64,000 nt of DNA. Source: Azohydromonas australica DSM 1124 (GTDB taxonomy: Bacteria > Pseudomonadota > Gammaproteobacteria > Burkholderiales > Burkholderiaceae_C). A program made the position numbers and the translations under genes. The stretch is from the NCBI RefSeq assembly GCF_000430725.1, contig NZ_KE387204.1, positions 118,023-182,022 on the forward strand. The letters run 5' to 3'. Below the pieces are notes generated by a model. The model saw only the letters and a list, made by a program, of their open reading frames with translations. It made no database searches and was not told the origin of the DNA. Positions 32,904 through 41,715 of the stretch are shown in pieces; the first letter of the stretch is position 1; each line of letters opens with the position of its first letter.

Positions 32904-35900
32904 TCACCCCATGGCCATCAACCCCGCATTCCCTCCCGCCGCCGCCGTGTTGACGCACAGGCTGCGCTCCACCATCAGCCGCTCCGGCGGCAGCAGCGCG
33001 GGGTCGCGCTCGCCTTTGGCGCAGGCCACCAGCGGCACGATCGGCCCGTCGCGCTGCGACAGCGCCAGGCTCAGCTCCAGCACCCGGCCCGGCGCGTCCT
33101 GCGCCGCGGCAAGGTCGATGTCTTCCCCTAGCGGGTTGGCTGAGAGCTTCACGCGCTCGCGCACCACCGCCGGCAGCGCAGCGTGCAGCGCGCGCGCCGC
33201 GGCCGAATCGGCCCACAGCACCCGGCCTCCGGTCGCCAGCACCAGCGCCAGCAGGAACAGCAAATCGCCCCGGTCGCCCGCCTGGCACAGCACGCGCCGG
33301 CGCGGCAGCAGCGCGTAGCGGTTGCGCTCGCCCGTGGGCCCGGGCAGCAGCACGTCCAGGCCGGCCGGGCTCTGCGCGAGCAGCGCGTCACAGGCGGCCA
33401 CCAGCGCGGCGTCTTCCGGCAGCGCCTCCTGCAGCCAGCCGCGCAGGACGCGCAGCGCCGGCAGGCGGGGCTCCCCGCCACCGTTGCCGGACGGCGCCAC
33501 CGCCGCCACGGGCGTCCCGATCGCCAGCAGCGCCGGCGCATGCCGCTCACACAGGCGGCGCACCAGCAGCGGCCCGCCGGCCTTGGGGCCGGTGCCCGAC
33601 AGGCCCTCGCCGCCGAAGGGCTGCACGCCTACCACCGCGCCGATCATGTTGCGGTTGACGTACTGGTTGCCCGCCCGGGCGCGCGCCGTGACCAGCGCGA
33701 TGGTCTCGTCGATGCGCGTGTGCAGCCCCAGCGTCAGCGCGTAGCCCGTGGCCTCGATGCGCTGCAGCAGCCCGTCGAGCTCCCCGCGCCGCCAGCGCAG
33801 CACATGCAGCACCGGCCCGAAGACTTCTCCCGGCAACTGCGACAGCGACTCCAGCTCCACCACCGTCGGCGCCACGAAGCTGCCGTGCTCCCGCAGTTCC
33901 TCGGACAAGGGCTGCCGCGTCACGCGCAGCCCCAGGGCCTGCATGTGCAGCACGTGCTTCTCGACGGTGTCGCGCGCCGTGTCGTCGATGACCGGGCCCA
34001 CGTCGGTGGCCAGCGCATCGGGCCGGCCCACGCACAGCTCGGCCAGCGCGCCCTGCAGCATGCGCAGCACCGGCTCGGCGATCTCCTGCTGCAGGCACAG
34101 CACGCGCAGCGCCGAACAGCGCTGCCCGGCGCTGTCGAAGGCGCTGGCAAGCACGTCGGGGACGAGCTGCTCGGCCAGCGCGGAGGAGTCGGCGATCAGC
34201 GCATTGAGCCCGCCCGTCTCGGCCACCAGCAGCGGCGGCACGCCCCGCGCATCCAGGCGCAACGCCAGCTCGGCCTGCAGCCGCCGCGCCACGGCCGTCG
34301 AGCCGGTGAAGAGCACGCCACGCACGCGTGCGTCGCGCGCCAGCCGCAGGCCCACCGACTCGCCCGGCCCGGGCAGCAGCTGCAGCACCGCGCCGGGCAC
34401 GCCCGCGGCGTGCAGCAGCCGCACCGCCTCGGCCGCCACCAGCGGCGTCTGCCGCGCCGGCTTGGCGACCACGGCGTTGCCCGCGGCCAGCGCCGCCGCG
34501 AGCTGGCCGGTGAAGATGGCCAGCGGGAAATTCCACGGGCTGATGCAGGCCACCGGGCCCAGCGGCCGGCTGCCTGCATCCAAGGCGGTGCGCGCCTGCA
34601 GCGCGGCGTAGCGCAGCGCGTCCACCGCCTCGCGCACCTCGCCCACCGCCGCGGGCACCGTCTTGCCGGCCTCGCGCACGATCAGGCCGACGAGGGTCTG
34701 CAGCTGGTCCTCCAGCGCATCGGCGCCGCGCTCCAGCAGCGCGGCGCGCTCGGCCGGCGGCGTGGCGCCCCAGGCCGGCTGCACCGCGGCGGCGGCGGAC
34801 AGGGCGTCCTCCATCTCGTCCGCCCGTGCCTCGCGCACGGTGCCCACGCGGTCGGACCGGTCGGCCGGGTTGAGCACCGGCTGCGGGAGGTCACCCGGGC
34901 GCGGCAGGCCCGCCACCAGCGGCACGGCCGTCCACGCCTGCCGCGCGCCGTGCAGCAGCGCCGCTGACAGCGAAGCCAGCCGGTGCTCATTGGCCAGGTC
35001 GATGCCCGCGGAGTTGGGGCGCAGTGCGCCGAACAGCGCGCGCGGAAGCGGGATGGCCGGATGCGGCAACCCCAGCGTGCCCTCGGCCCGCGCCGCGCGC
35101 TCCACCTGCGCCACCGGGTCTTCCACCAGCGCCTCGACCGGGATCGAGGCATCGGCGATGCGGTTGACGAAGCTGGTGTTGGCGCCGTTCTCCAGCAGCC
35201 GCCGCACCAGGTAGGCCAGCAGCGTCTCGTGCGTACCCACGGGCGCATAGATGCGGCAGGGCAGTCCCAGGCCGCCCTCAATGGGCGGCGCCACCACCAT
35301 CTCGTACAGCGGCTCGCCCATGCCGTGCAGGCACTGGAACTCGTAGCGCCCGGGCGTCCAGGCGCCGGCCAGGTGCTGGATGGCGGCCACCGTGTGCGCG
35401 TTGTGGGTGGCGAACTGCGGATAGACGGCATCGGGCGCCGCCAGCAGCCGGCGCGCGCAGGCGAGGTAGGCCACGTCGGTGTGCGCCTTGCGGGTGTAGA
35501 CGGCGTAGTCCTCCAGGCCGTCGATCTGTGCGCGCTTGATCTCGCTGTCCCAGTACGCGCCCTTGACCAGCCGCAGCATCAGGCGGCGCCGGCTGCGGCG
35601 CGCGAGGTCGATGCAGAAGTCCAGCACGTGCGGGCAGCGCTTCTGGTAGGCCTGCACTGCCAGGCCGAGGCCGCTCCAGCCCGCGAGCATGTGCTCGCCG
35701 CACAGCCGCTGCAGCAGGTCCAGCGACAGCTCCAGCCGGTCCGCCTCCTCGGCGTCGATGCTCAGCCCGATGCCGTGGTGCCGCGCCAGCAGCGCCAGCT
35801 GCAGCAGCCGCGGGTACAGCTCGGCCATCACCCGGCCGTGCTGCGAGCGCGTGTAGCGCGGGTGCAGCGCCGACAGCTTGATGGAGATGCCCGGCCCCGC

Positions 35901-36653
35901 GTGCAGGTCGCGCCCGGCCAGCGCGATGCCCAGGGCGTGGATGGCGTGCTCGTAGGCCGAGAGGTAGCGCTGCGCGTCCTCCGCCGTCAGTGCGGCCTCG
36001 CCCAGCATGTCGAAGGAATACGTGAAACCCTGGGACTCGCGCTTGCGGGCGCGGGCGAGGGCCTCGCCGATGGTCTGGCCGCAGACGAACTGCTCGCCCA
36101 GCAGCCGCATCGCCAAGTCCACGCCCTTGCGCAGCAGCGGCTCGCCGCTGCGCGCGAGCACGCGCGAGAGGGCGCTGCCCAGCCCGGCCTCGGCCTGCTG
36201 CGTGGCCGCCATGCGCCCGCCCAGCAGCAGTCCCCAGGTGGCGGCGTTGACGAACAGCGAGCCGCTGCGCCCCAGGTGCGCGCCCCAGTCGCCGTCGCCG
36301 AGCTTGTCGCGGATGAGCGCGTCGCGCGTGGCGTCGTCGGGGATGCGCAGCAGCGCCTCGGCCAGGCACATCAGCGCCACGCCCTCCTGGGAGGCCAGAG
36401 AGAACTCGCGCATGAGCCCCTGCACCAGGCCCTCGCGCCCGGCGGTGAGCCCGGCGCCGCGCTCGCGCAGCCGCCGCGCCAGCGAGGCGGCCAGCGCCAG
36501 CACCGACACGGCCTGCCCCGGCGGCAGCCGGGCGGATTCGAGCAGCATCGCCACGGCCTCGGGCTCCGGCCGGCGGCACGCGGCCGTGATGGCCGAGCGC
36601 AGCACCGACTGCGGCAGCAGCTCACCGGCAAAGTCCAGGAATGGCAGCGTCAT
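32904..36653 (-). CDS. putA: Bifunctional proline dehydrogenase / L-glutamate-gamma-semialdehyde dehydrogenase
   Basis: A 1,249-residue PutA that oxidises proline to glutamate in two steps. Residues about 200-480 are the FAD TIM-barrel (SFDMLGEAALT, ISIKLSALHPRYTRSQ, RLMLRLVKGAYWDSEIKRAQ, ATHNAHTVAA). Residues about 560-1000 are the aldehyde dehydrogenase (ISPWNFPLAIFTG, FTGSTAVARRL, AETGGLNALIADSSAL, catalytic Cys in SAGQRCSALRV). A further 200-residue C-terminal domain follows. The N terminus starts directly with TLPFLDFAGELLPQ, so the DNA-binding ribbon-helix-helix of trifunctional PutA is absent and the protein does not repress itself. Start at ATG 36653 is set by family length. Confidence 0.95.
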   Translation of the reverse strand: MTLPFLDFAGELLPQSVLRSAITAACRRPEPEAVAMLLESARLPPGQAVSVLALAASLARRLRERGAGLTAGREGLVQGLMREFSLASQEGVALMCLAEALLRIPDDATRDALIRDKLGDGDWGAHLGRSGSLFVNAATWGLLLGGRMAATQQAEAGLGSALSRVLARSGEPLLRKGVDLAMRLLGEQFVCGQTIGEALARARKRESQGFTYSFDMLGEAALTAEDAQRYLSAYEHAIHALGIALAGRDLHAGPGISIKLSALHPRYTRSQHGRVMAELYPRLLQLALLARHHGIGLSIDAEEADRLELSLDLLQRLCGEHMLAGWSGLGLAVQAYQKRCPHVLDFCIDLARRSRRRLMLRLVKGAYWDSEIKRAQIDGLEDYAVYTRKAHTDVAYLACARRLLAAPDAVYPQFATHNAHTVAAIQHLAGAWTPGRYEFQCLHGMGEPLYEMVVAPPIEGGLGLPCRIYAPVGTHETLLAYLVRRLLENGANTSFVNRIADASIPVEALVEDPVAQVERAARAEGTLGLPHPAIPLPRALFGALRPNSAGIDLANEHRLASLSAALLHGARQAWTAVPLVAGLPRPGDLPQPVLNPADRSDRVGTVREARADEMEDALSAAAAVQPAWGATPPAERAALLERGADALEDQLQTLVGLIVREAGKTVPAAVGEVREAVDALRYAALQARTALDAGSRPLGPVACISPWNFPLAIFTGQLAAALAAGNAVVAKPARQTPLVAAEAVRLLHAAGVPGAVLQLLPGPGESVGLRLARDARVRGVLFTGSTAVARRLQAELALRLDARGVPPLLVAETGGLNALIADSSALAEQLVPDVLASAFDSAGQRCSALRVLCLQQEIAEPVLRMLQGALAELCVGRPDALATDVGPVIDDTARDTVEKHVLHMQALGLRVTRQPLSEELREHGSFVAPTVVELESLSQLPGEVFGPVLHVLRWRRGELDGLLQRIEATGYALTLGLHTRIDETIALVTARARAGNQYVNRNMIGAVVGVQPFGGEGLSGTGPKAGGPLLVRRLCERHAPALLAIGTPVAAVAPSGNGGGEPRLPALRVLRGWLQEALPEDAALVAACDALLAQSPAGLDVLLPGPTGERNRYALLPRRRVLCQAGDRGDLLFLLALVLATGGRVLWADSAAARALHAALPAVVRERVKLSANPLGEDIDLAAAQDAPGRVLELSLALSQRDGPIVPLVACAKGERDPALLPPERLMVERSLCVNTAAAGGNAGLMAMG

Positions 36654-36786
36654 GGCGAGACTCCTTGCCGCGCAGCACACCAGGGCGGCGGGCGGGCCAT
36701 CGTAGGATGCGCGCCCCGCGGCCGGGTTCCGGCGGGGCCTTTGCCGCGCCGGGCTGCGGCTACCCAACCTTTCAAAGACTTAAGCC

Positions 36787-37380
36787 TTGGAACACACCTT
36801 CGTTTCCGCCCTGGTCCTGCTGCTGCTGGTGCTGGACCCGCTGGGCAGCCTGCCGGTGTTCATCAGCGTGATGCGCGGCGTGGACCCGCGCCGGCGCACG
36901 CGCGTGGTGCTGCGCGAGTCGGCCATCGCCTTCGGCGTGCTGCTGGGCTTCATGTTCAGCGGCCAGGCCTTCCTGCGGCTGATGCACCTGTCGGAGCGCT
37001 CGCTGGAGGTGGCCGGCGGCGTGATCCTGCTGGTGATCGCGATGCGCATGATCTTCGCGTCGGCCCAGCACCTGTACGCCGGCGAGGCGCGCGAGCCCTT
37101 CATCTTCCCGCTGGCGGTGCCGCTGATGGCCGGCCCCTCGGCCATGGCGACGGTGCTGCTGCTGGCCTCGCGCGCGCCGGACCGCATGCCCGACTGGGTG
37201 GGCGCGCTCACGGTGGCGATGGCGGTGTGCGCGCTGGTGCTGTGGGCCAGCGAACGGCTGCGTCGGCTGCTGGGCGACTCGGTGGTCACGGCGCTAGAAA
37301 AGCTCATGGGGCTGGTGCTCACCGCCATCGCCGTGGAAATGATCCTGGCCGGGCTCAAGCGCTACTTCCTCGACACCTGA
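36787..37380 (+). CDS. MarC-family integral membrane protein
   Basis: A 197-residue protein with six hydrophobic segments, of the MarC (UPF0056) family. It begins EHTFVSALVLLLLVLDPLGSLPVFISVM, the typical DP.G..P.F start, and ends EKLMGLVLTAIAVEMILAGLKRY. The start codon is TTG at 36787; no in-frame ATG fits the first membrane segment. The function of MarC proteins is unsettled. It is divergent from putA. Confidence 0.9.
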   Translation: MEHTFVSALVLLLLVLDPLGSLPVFISVMRGVDPRRRTRVVLRESAIAFGVLLGFMFSGQAFLRLMHLSERSLEVAGGVILLVIAMRMIFASAQHLYAGEAREPFIFPLAVPLMAGPSAMATVLLLASRAPDRMPDWVGALTVAMAVCALVLWASERLRRLLGDSVVTALEKLMGLVLTAIAVEMILAGLKRYFLDT

Positions 37381-37410
37381 GCCGGCACCGGCCTTGCCGT
37401 GCCGCGCGGC

Positions 37411-38103
37411 ATGGCCGCCTTCTTCCGCGCTGCGGCGCTGCTCGTGCTGCTGCTGATCGTGCCCACGCCGCCCGACCGCGGCGGCATCCCGCCGCGCTGG
37501 AATCCCTGGGCGCCCCTGCGCATCGCCGACGCGCCCAACGTGCTCACGCCGCTGAAGCTCGCCCGCCTCGGGCGCGACGGCGCGCTGTGCCGCGCGGTGC
37601 TGGCCCAGGCACCGCTGCAGTCCACGCCGGTACCGGACCGCGAGGTCGGCCCGGGCTGCCGCCTGGCCGACGCGGTGCGCATCACCCGCACCCGCTTCGC
37701 CGTGGACTCGCCCTTCCTGCTCACCTGCCGCGCCGCCGTCTCGCTGGCGCTGTGGGAGCGGCACACCGTGCAGCCGGCTGCGCTGCAGCTGCTGGGCGCG
37801 CCGGTGTTGCGGCTGCAGCACCTGGGCAGCCTGGCCTGCCGCGACATCGCCGCGCGCCCCGGGCGGCGCAGCCGCCATGCCCAGGCCGATGCGCTGGACG
37901 TGGCGGGCTTCACGCTGGGCGACGGCCGCCGCGTCACGGTGCTGCGCGACTGGGGCGACGCCGAGGCCCCGGCCGGGCGCTTCCTGCGCACGCTGCACCG
38001 CGGCGCCTGCCGCAGCTTCGACGGCGTGCTGGGCCCCGACTACAACGCCGCGCACCGCGACCACCTGCACCTGGAACTCGGCGGCGGGCGCTACTGCCGC
38101 TGA
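37411..38103 (+). CDS. Extensin-like C-terminal domain protein
   Basis: A 230-residue exported or membrane-anchored protein: an N-terminal hydrophobic segment (about 5-18) followed by the bacterial extensin-like C domain (PF06904 type). The likely metal or active residues are in RRSRHAQADALDVAGF and AHRDHLHLELGGG, a pattern shared with M15-like peptidoglycan peptidases. Three or four cysteines (GPGCRLAD, LLTCRAAV, LACRDIA, YCR) may form disulfides. ATG 37411 is preferred to the GTG at 37399. Starts 30 bases after marC. Confidence 0.85.
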   Translation: MAAFFRAAALLVLLLIVPTPPDRGGIPPRWNPWAPLRIADAPNVLTPLKLARLGRDGALCRAVLAQAPLQSTPVPDREVGPGCRLADAVRITRTRFAVDSPFLLTCRAAVSLALWERHTVQPAALQLLGAPVLRLQHLGSLACRDIAARPGRRSRHAQADALDVAGFTLGDGRRVTVLRDWGDAEAPAGRFLRTLHRGACRSFDGVLGPDYNAAHRDHLHLELGGGRYCR

Positions 38104-38147
38104 AGGGCGCAGGGCCACCGACGCCCGGGCCACCGCGCGCGGCCATG

Positions 38148-38175
38148 AAAAAAGGCGGCACCTTGCGGTGCCGCC
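38148..38175 (-). terminator. Intrinsic terminator after porin 2
   Basis: On the minus strand GGCGGCACC-GCAA-GGTGCCGCC (38175-38154) is a perfect nine-pair GNRA-capped stem followed by six T residues (38153-38148). It is 32 bases beyond the porin stop and is the clearest terminator in the window. Confidence 0.95.
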
Positions 38176-38207
38176 CCAACTGGAGATTCTTCGAAACGGG
38201 AGGCGGA

Positions 38208-39329
38208 TCAGAAGTCGTGCTTGACGCCGACGCCGAAGACCGCGGTCTTCTCGTTCTGAACCAGCCCACGCAGGCCCGGCGTGACCATGATGTTGGTCAG
38301 GTTGGTGGCGCCGGCTTCGGTATCGGCATACGCGATCTGTGCGTACAGCGTCGTGCGCTTGGACAGGGCGTAGTCGTTGCTCAGCACCAGAGTCTTGGTC
38401 TTGTCCGCGCTGAAGTTCTTGTCCTTGGCCAGGTAGTAAGCCAGGGTCGTGGTGTTGGCACCCCACGAGAAATCGCCGCCCACGCCCCAGGCATCAACTT
38501 CGGTCGTGGGCCGGAGGGCACCCAGGTTCAGCACGTTGCCATCGCTCTTGTTCTTCAGGTAGAGCGCCTTGATCTTGAAGGCACCCAACGGCACCGCGCC
38601 GCCCAGGCCGTACTGCTTGGTCTCGCCAGCACCGCTGTTGGCTTTGATCTGCTGGTACGAAGCCGACACCGTGACCGGGCCCGTGTAGGAGCCGCCGATT
38701 ACCACGGTGCTGCCGTCGCTCTTGCTGGTGGTCTGCTCGCCGAAGGCGTAGGCGACACCCACGTTCACCGGGCCGAAGCTGCCGGTGTAGGAAATCGCGT
38801 TGCCCAGGAACACGCCCAGGTCATTGGCGCCAGCACCGCCGCCGGCAGGGGCCCCATTGGGGTTCTGGTTGAAGGCATACGGGTAGAGCATGCTGAATTG
38901 CTCCTTGAACCCGCGCGGGTCGGTGCCCAGGTGCGCCAGGATGGCCGGCGAGTACTGGCGGCCCAGGGCCACCGCACCCCAGCTGCCCTTGAGGCCGACG
39001 TTGGCTTGGCGACGGAAGAGGCCGCCCGTGGTGGTGCCGTTGTCGGCGTTGATGTGGCTTTCCAGGTTGAAGAAGCCGCTCAGGCCGTTGCCCAGGTCTT
39101 CAGTGCCGCGCAGACCCCAGATGCTGGGCAGGATGCCGCCGTTGTAGAGCTCGGTGAGGCTGCCGGCGTTGGCCGTGGCGGGCCCGGCGACAGGCACGGT
39201 CTTGGTGCTGTGCTGCACACCCAGGTCCACACGGCCGTACAGCGTCACGTTCGATTGGGCCTGCGCCACGGGGGCCAGTACGGCGATGGCGGCGCCAATC
39301 AGGCTGAGCTTCAGGACGGTCTTTTTCAT
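38208..39329 (-). CDS. Outer-membrane porin (Burkholderiales type), copy 2
   Basis: A 373-residue porin. Signal peptide MKKTVLKLSLIGAAIAVLAPVAQA, then the mature barrel SNVTLYGRVDLGVQ, ESHINADNGTTTGG, RQANVGLKGSWGAVALGRQ, and a last strand ending VFGVGVKHDF with terminal phenylalanine. The ribosome site GGAGACC lies directly before ATG 39329. It shows the same fold as the porin at 8.4 kb but is longer and distinct in the loops. It is expected to be an abundant general or anion-selective channel; the strong terminator agrees. Confidence 0.94.
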   Translation of the reverse strand: MKKTVLKLSLIGAAIAVLAPVAQAQSNVTLYGRVDLGVQHSTKTVPVAGPATANAGSLTELYNGGILPSIWGLRGTEDLGNGLSGFFNLESHINADNGTTTGGLFRRQANVGLKGSWGAVALGRQYSPAILAHLGTDPRGFKEQFSMLYPYAFNQNPNGAPAGGGAGANDLGVFLGNAISYTGSFGPVNVGVAYAFGEQTTSKSDGSTVVIGGSYTGPVTVSASYQQIKANSGAGETKQYGLGGAVPLGAFKIKALYLKNKSDGNVLNLGALRPTTEVDAWGVGGDFSWGANTTTLAYYLAKDKNFSADKTKTLVLSNDYALSKRTTLYAQIAYADTEAGATNLTNIMVTPGLRGLVQNEKTAVFGVGVKHDF

Positions 39330-39783
39330 GGAGGGTCTCCTCGTAGTGGAATGCATGGGCGCGGCCGGCCGCTGCGCCGCGGCCGCACCGGCACCGGGCA
39401 CGCCACGCAGCTTGCGTGTGCCGGCCCGGCGTCTCGGCGAGAGGCAGTGTCGGCGGCGCCCTGTTCCTCCGCCGTCCAGGGTTTCCACCGGCTTGGCGCG
39501 CGCACAGTTGCTTCAGCTTGAAGCGATGTGGCGGCTGGTAGCAGCACTCCGGGCCCGCGGCGGCCCGCACGGTGCCGGGCCGCGGGCTCATGCCGTCGCT
39601 TGCGCCCTCAACCACGCCGGCGCCGGCCGCCGCATCAGGGTTGGCACGTAGGCACGCCCACGCCGACCCAGACCACCGGTTGCGGAAAGCGCACGTTCAA
39701 CCCAGTAAATCACAGGGACAATTTGTGGTTGCCAGCCAACACCGGCCGCCCCGCCAGACCCAGTACACGGGACGCCGCCCGGC
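39330..39783. other. Intergenic region upstream of porin 2
   Basis: About 450 bases between the porin start and the stop of the upstream metallohydrolase, both leftward. No gene was supported. An AT-richer patch at 39700-39730 is the likeliest promoter area for the porin, which would leave a long untranslated leader. Confidence 0.4.
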
Positions 39784-40848
39784 TCAGCGCGGCGCGGCGG
39801 GCTCCGCGGCGCCCAGCCAGCGCAGCTCGGCCGCCAGGTACTGGCGCTGCACGTTGCGCCGGTGGAACGCGTCGTAGCGCGCCCAGTGCCGCCAGGCCGG
39901 CAGCTCGACGCGGCGCTGCACCTCCAGCAGGTCGGCGCCGGCGTCCAGCAGCGCCTGCACCTCGGTGTCCAGCGCCGCGAGGTAGGCGCCGGCCGCCTCG
40001 ATCAGCGCCGGCGCCGCGCCGGCTTCGCCGTAGCCGGGCACCAGCGTGCGCAGCCCTTCGTGCCGCGCCAGCTGCCGCAGCGCGGCGCGCCAGGGCGCGG
40101 CCTCGCGCCCGGGGTCCAGCTCGGGAATGCGCCCGGCGGGCACCAGCGCGCCGGCGAAGCCCGCGCCGCTGCGCGCGTCCAGCACCACCAGGTCGCCCGC
40201 AGTGTGGCCGGGGCGGTGCAGCAGCTCGATGCGGCGCCCGCCCAGCTCCAGCGCCAGGTCGCCGCTGATGCGCCGCTGCGGCAGCACCAGCCGCGTGCCG
40301 CGCATCACGGCCTCGCCCAGGTCGGCGCGCAGCCGGCGCAGGCACTCGTTGCAGCGCTGAGCCATGAGCTCGGCCGTGGCGGCGTGCGCCAGCACCGGGA
40401 CGCCGGCTTCCTCGAAGGCGGTGCCGCCCATCAGGAACTCCGGCCGCGCCTGCGTGACGATGGCCAGCACCGGCCGGCGGCCGGTGAGCCGCCGTGCCTG
40501 GTCCAGCGCCCAGCGCGCCAGCCGGTACGAGCCGCCGGTCTGCACCATCACCGGCCCGGCGGGCGTGGCGATGAGGCCGAGGTTGCCCACCGCGTCCTGG
40601 TTCGTCGGCTCGGGGCCTTCCAGGCTGCCCGGCAGCACGAACACGCCCGGCGCCACTTCGCGCGGCGCCCCGTAGCGCGCGGGCGGCGGACGGGAGATGG
40701 AAGCGGCGGAGGCAGTGGCAGCGCCATCGTCGGCCGCCGCCCGCGCCGCGCCGGGCAGCGCCAGCGCGGCCAGTGCAAGGAAGCGACGGCGGCGGCCGCG
40801 CTCGGGTTCGCGCGCGGCGAGATCCAGGGAGGAGGTCGAGAGAACCAG
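39784..40848 (-). CDS. Quinoprotein relay system metallohydrolase 1-like protein (degenerate MBL fold)
   Basis: A metallo-beta-lactamase-fold protein that in quinoprotein clusters accompanies the SoxYZ-like carrier. In the 291 residues from GTG 40656, the HxHxDH metal motif is replaced by TQARPEFLMGG, while GHTAGD and the terminal GYGEAG remain. Metal binding may be impaired, though this could be normal for the subfamily. Upstream of 40656 the frame stays open and encodes a basic, hydrophobic signal-like stretch (RGRRRRFLALAALALPGAARAA) but has no ATG, GTG or TTG. An AAGGGAG site sits seven bases before a CTG at 40848, the best start, giving 354 residues. The conservative start is 40656. Confidence 0.7.
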   Translation of the reverse strand: MVLSTSSLDLAAREPERGRRRRFLALAALALPGAARAAADDGAATASAASISRPPPARYGAPREVAPGVFVLPGSLEGPEPTNQDAVGNLGLIATPAGPVMVQTGGSYRLARWALDQARRLTGRRPVLAIVTQARPEFLMGGTAFEEAGVPVLAHAATAELMAQRCNECLRRLRADLGEAVMRGTRLVLPQRRISGDLALELGGRRIELLHRPGHTAGDLVVLDARSGAGFAGALVPAGRIPELDPGREAAPWRAALRQLARHEGLRTLVPGYGEAGAAPALIEAAGAYLAALDTEVQALLDAGADLLEVQRRVELPAWRHWARYDAFHRRNVQRQYLAAELRWLGAAEPAAPR

Positions 40849-40861
40849 GATCGCGCTCCCT

Positions 40862-41686
40862 TCAGGCCGCGAGCTGCAGCCGCTGCTCGAAGTGGCGGCC
40901 CTCGGTGTCGTCCACGCGCGCCAGCAGCTCGCCGCCTCGCGGCTCGGCCCGGAGCCAGAAGCGCAGGTGCGGGTTCTCGCTGAGCGAGAAGTCCACCTGC
41001 GCCGACAGCAACCGCTGTCCGGCGTAGGCCAGCTCGATGTTCCGCACGTACTGCGCCTTGGTGAAGAGTCGCGTGGCCTGGTCCATCACCAGCCCGGAGT
41101 CGTTGGGGTGGCTGACCATGAGCTGCGCGCGCAGCGGCTGCCCGGGCGGCGCGTCCTCCTGCACCGCCAGCCGCATGCGGCCCAGCGCGGCGCGCGCGGC
41201 CTCGGCGTCCTTGCCCGGCGGCGCTGAGCAGCCGCCGGAGGCCTTGACGAAGCGCTTGCTCATCACGAGGCGCCCGTCGTCGAGCTCGGCGATGGCGCGC
41301 ACGAAGCCGTACTCGTCGATGCGCACCCGCGTCTCCAGGTCGGCGCGTCCGCTGGCGGGGCCGAAATCCACCATCGCCGCCAGCGGCGAGGGGTTGTTGT
41401 CGATGACCAGCACCAGGCGGCGCACGCGGGCGCCCTGGCCCTGGGCGAAGCCCGCGCGCACGCCGATGGGCACCACGGCGGCGTCCTCGGCGCGCACGGG
41501 CGCCTGCAGCGACAGCAGCGCCTCGTCCTCGACGATGGGGCGGCGCGCGAACAGCGCCTCGCGCTGCTGCAGCCAGCGCGGGTTGTTCTCCAGCTCCTCG
41601 GCCGAGCGCAACTGCGCCCGCGTGGCGGCCGGCGCGGCCAGCAGCAGGCCCAGCACGTGGCGCCGGTGTAGGGATGACAGCTTCAT
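40862..41686 (-). CDS. Quinoprotein dehydrogenase-associated SoxYZ-like carrier protein
   Basis: A 274-residue exported protein. A Tat/Sec-like signal (RRHVLGLLLAAPAATRA) leads to a SoxY-like domain ending in the carrier motif KASGGCSAPP, where the Cys (of GGC) is the swinging-arm residue, then a SoxZ-like domain (LRAQLMVSHPNDSGLV ... RNIELAYAGQRLLSAQVDFSLSENPHLRFWLRA). In sulfur oxidation SoxY and SoxZ are separate; the fused form is found with PQQ alcohol dehydrogenases. AGGAGGT precedes the ATG. It lies between the two metallohydrolase genes, the standard relay set. Confidence 0.87.
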   Translation of the reverse strand: MKLSSLHRRHVLGLLLAAPAATRAQLRSAEELENNPRWLQQREALFARRPIVEDEALLSLQAPVRAEDAAVVPIGVRAGFAQGQGARVRRLVLVIDNNPSPLAAMVDFGPASGRADLETRVRIDEYGFVRAIAELDDGRLVMSKRFVKASGGCSAPPGKDAEAARAALGRMRLAVQEDAPPGQPLRAQLMVSHPNDSGLVMDQATRLFTKAQYVRNIELAYAGQRLLSAQVDFSLSENPHLRFWLRAEPRGGELLARVDDTEGRHFEQRLQLAA

Positions 41687-41715
41687 GGCGACCTCCTGGG
41701 AGGTTGGGGGCCTCG

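Noticed and set aside
34983..39521. Plus-strand open frame of over 1,500 codons
   Set aside because: It is the antisense shadow of putA and the porin and crosses real genes on both strands; no family features.
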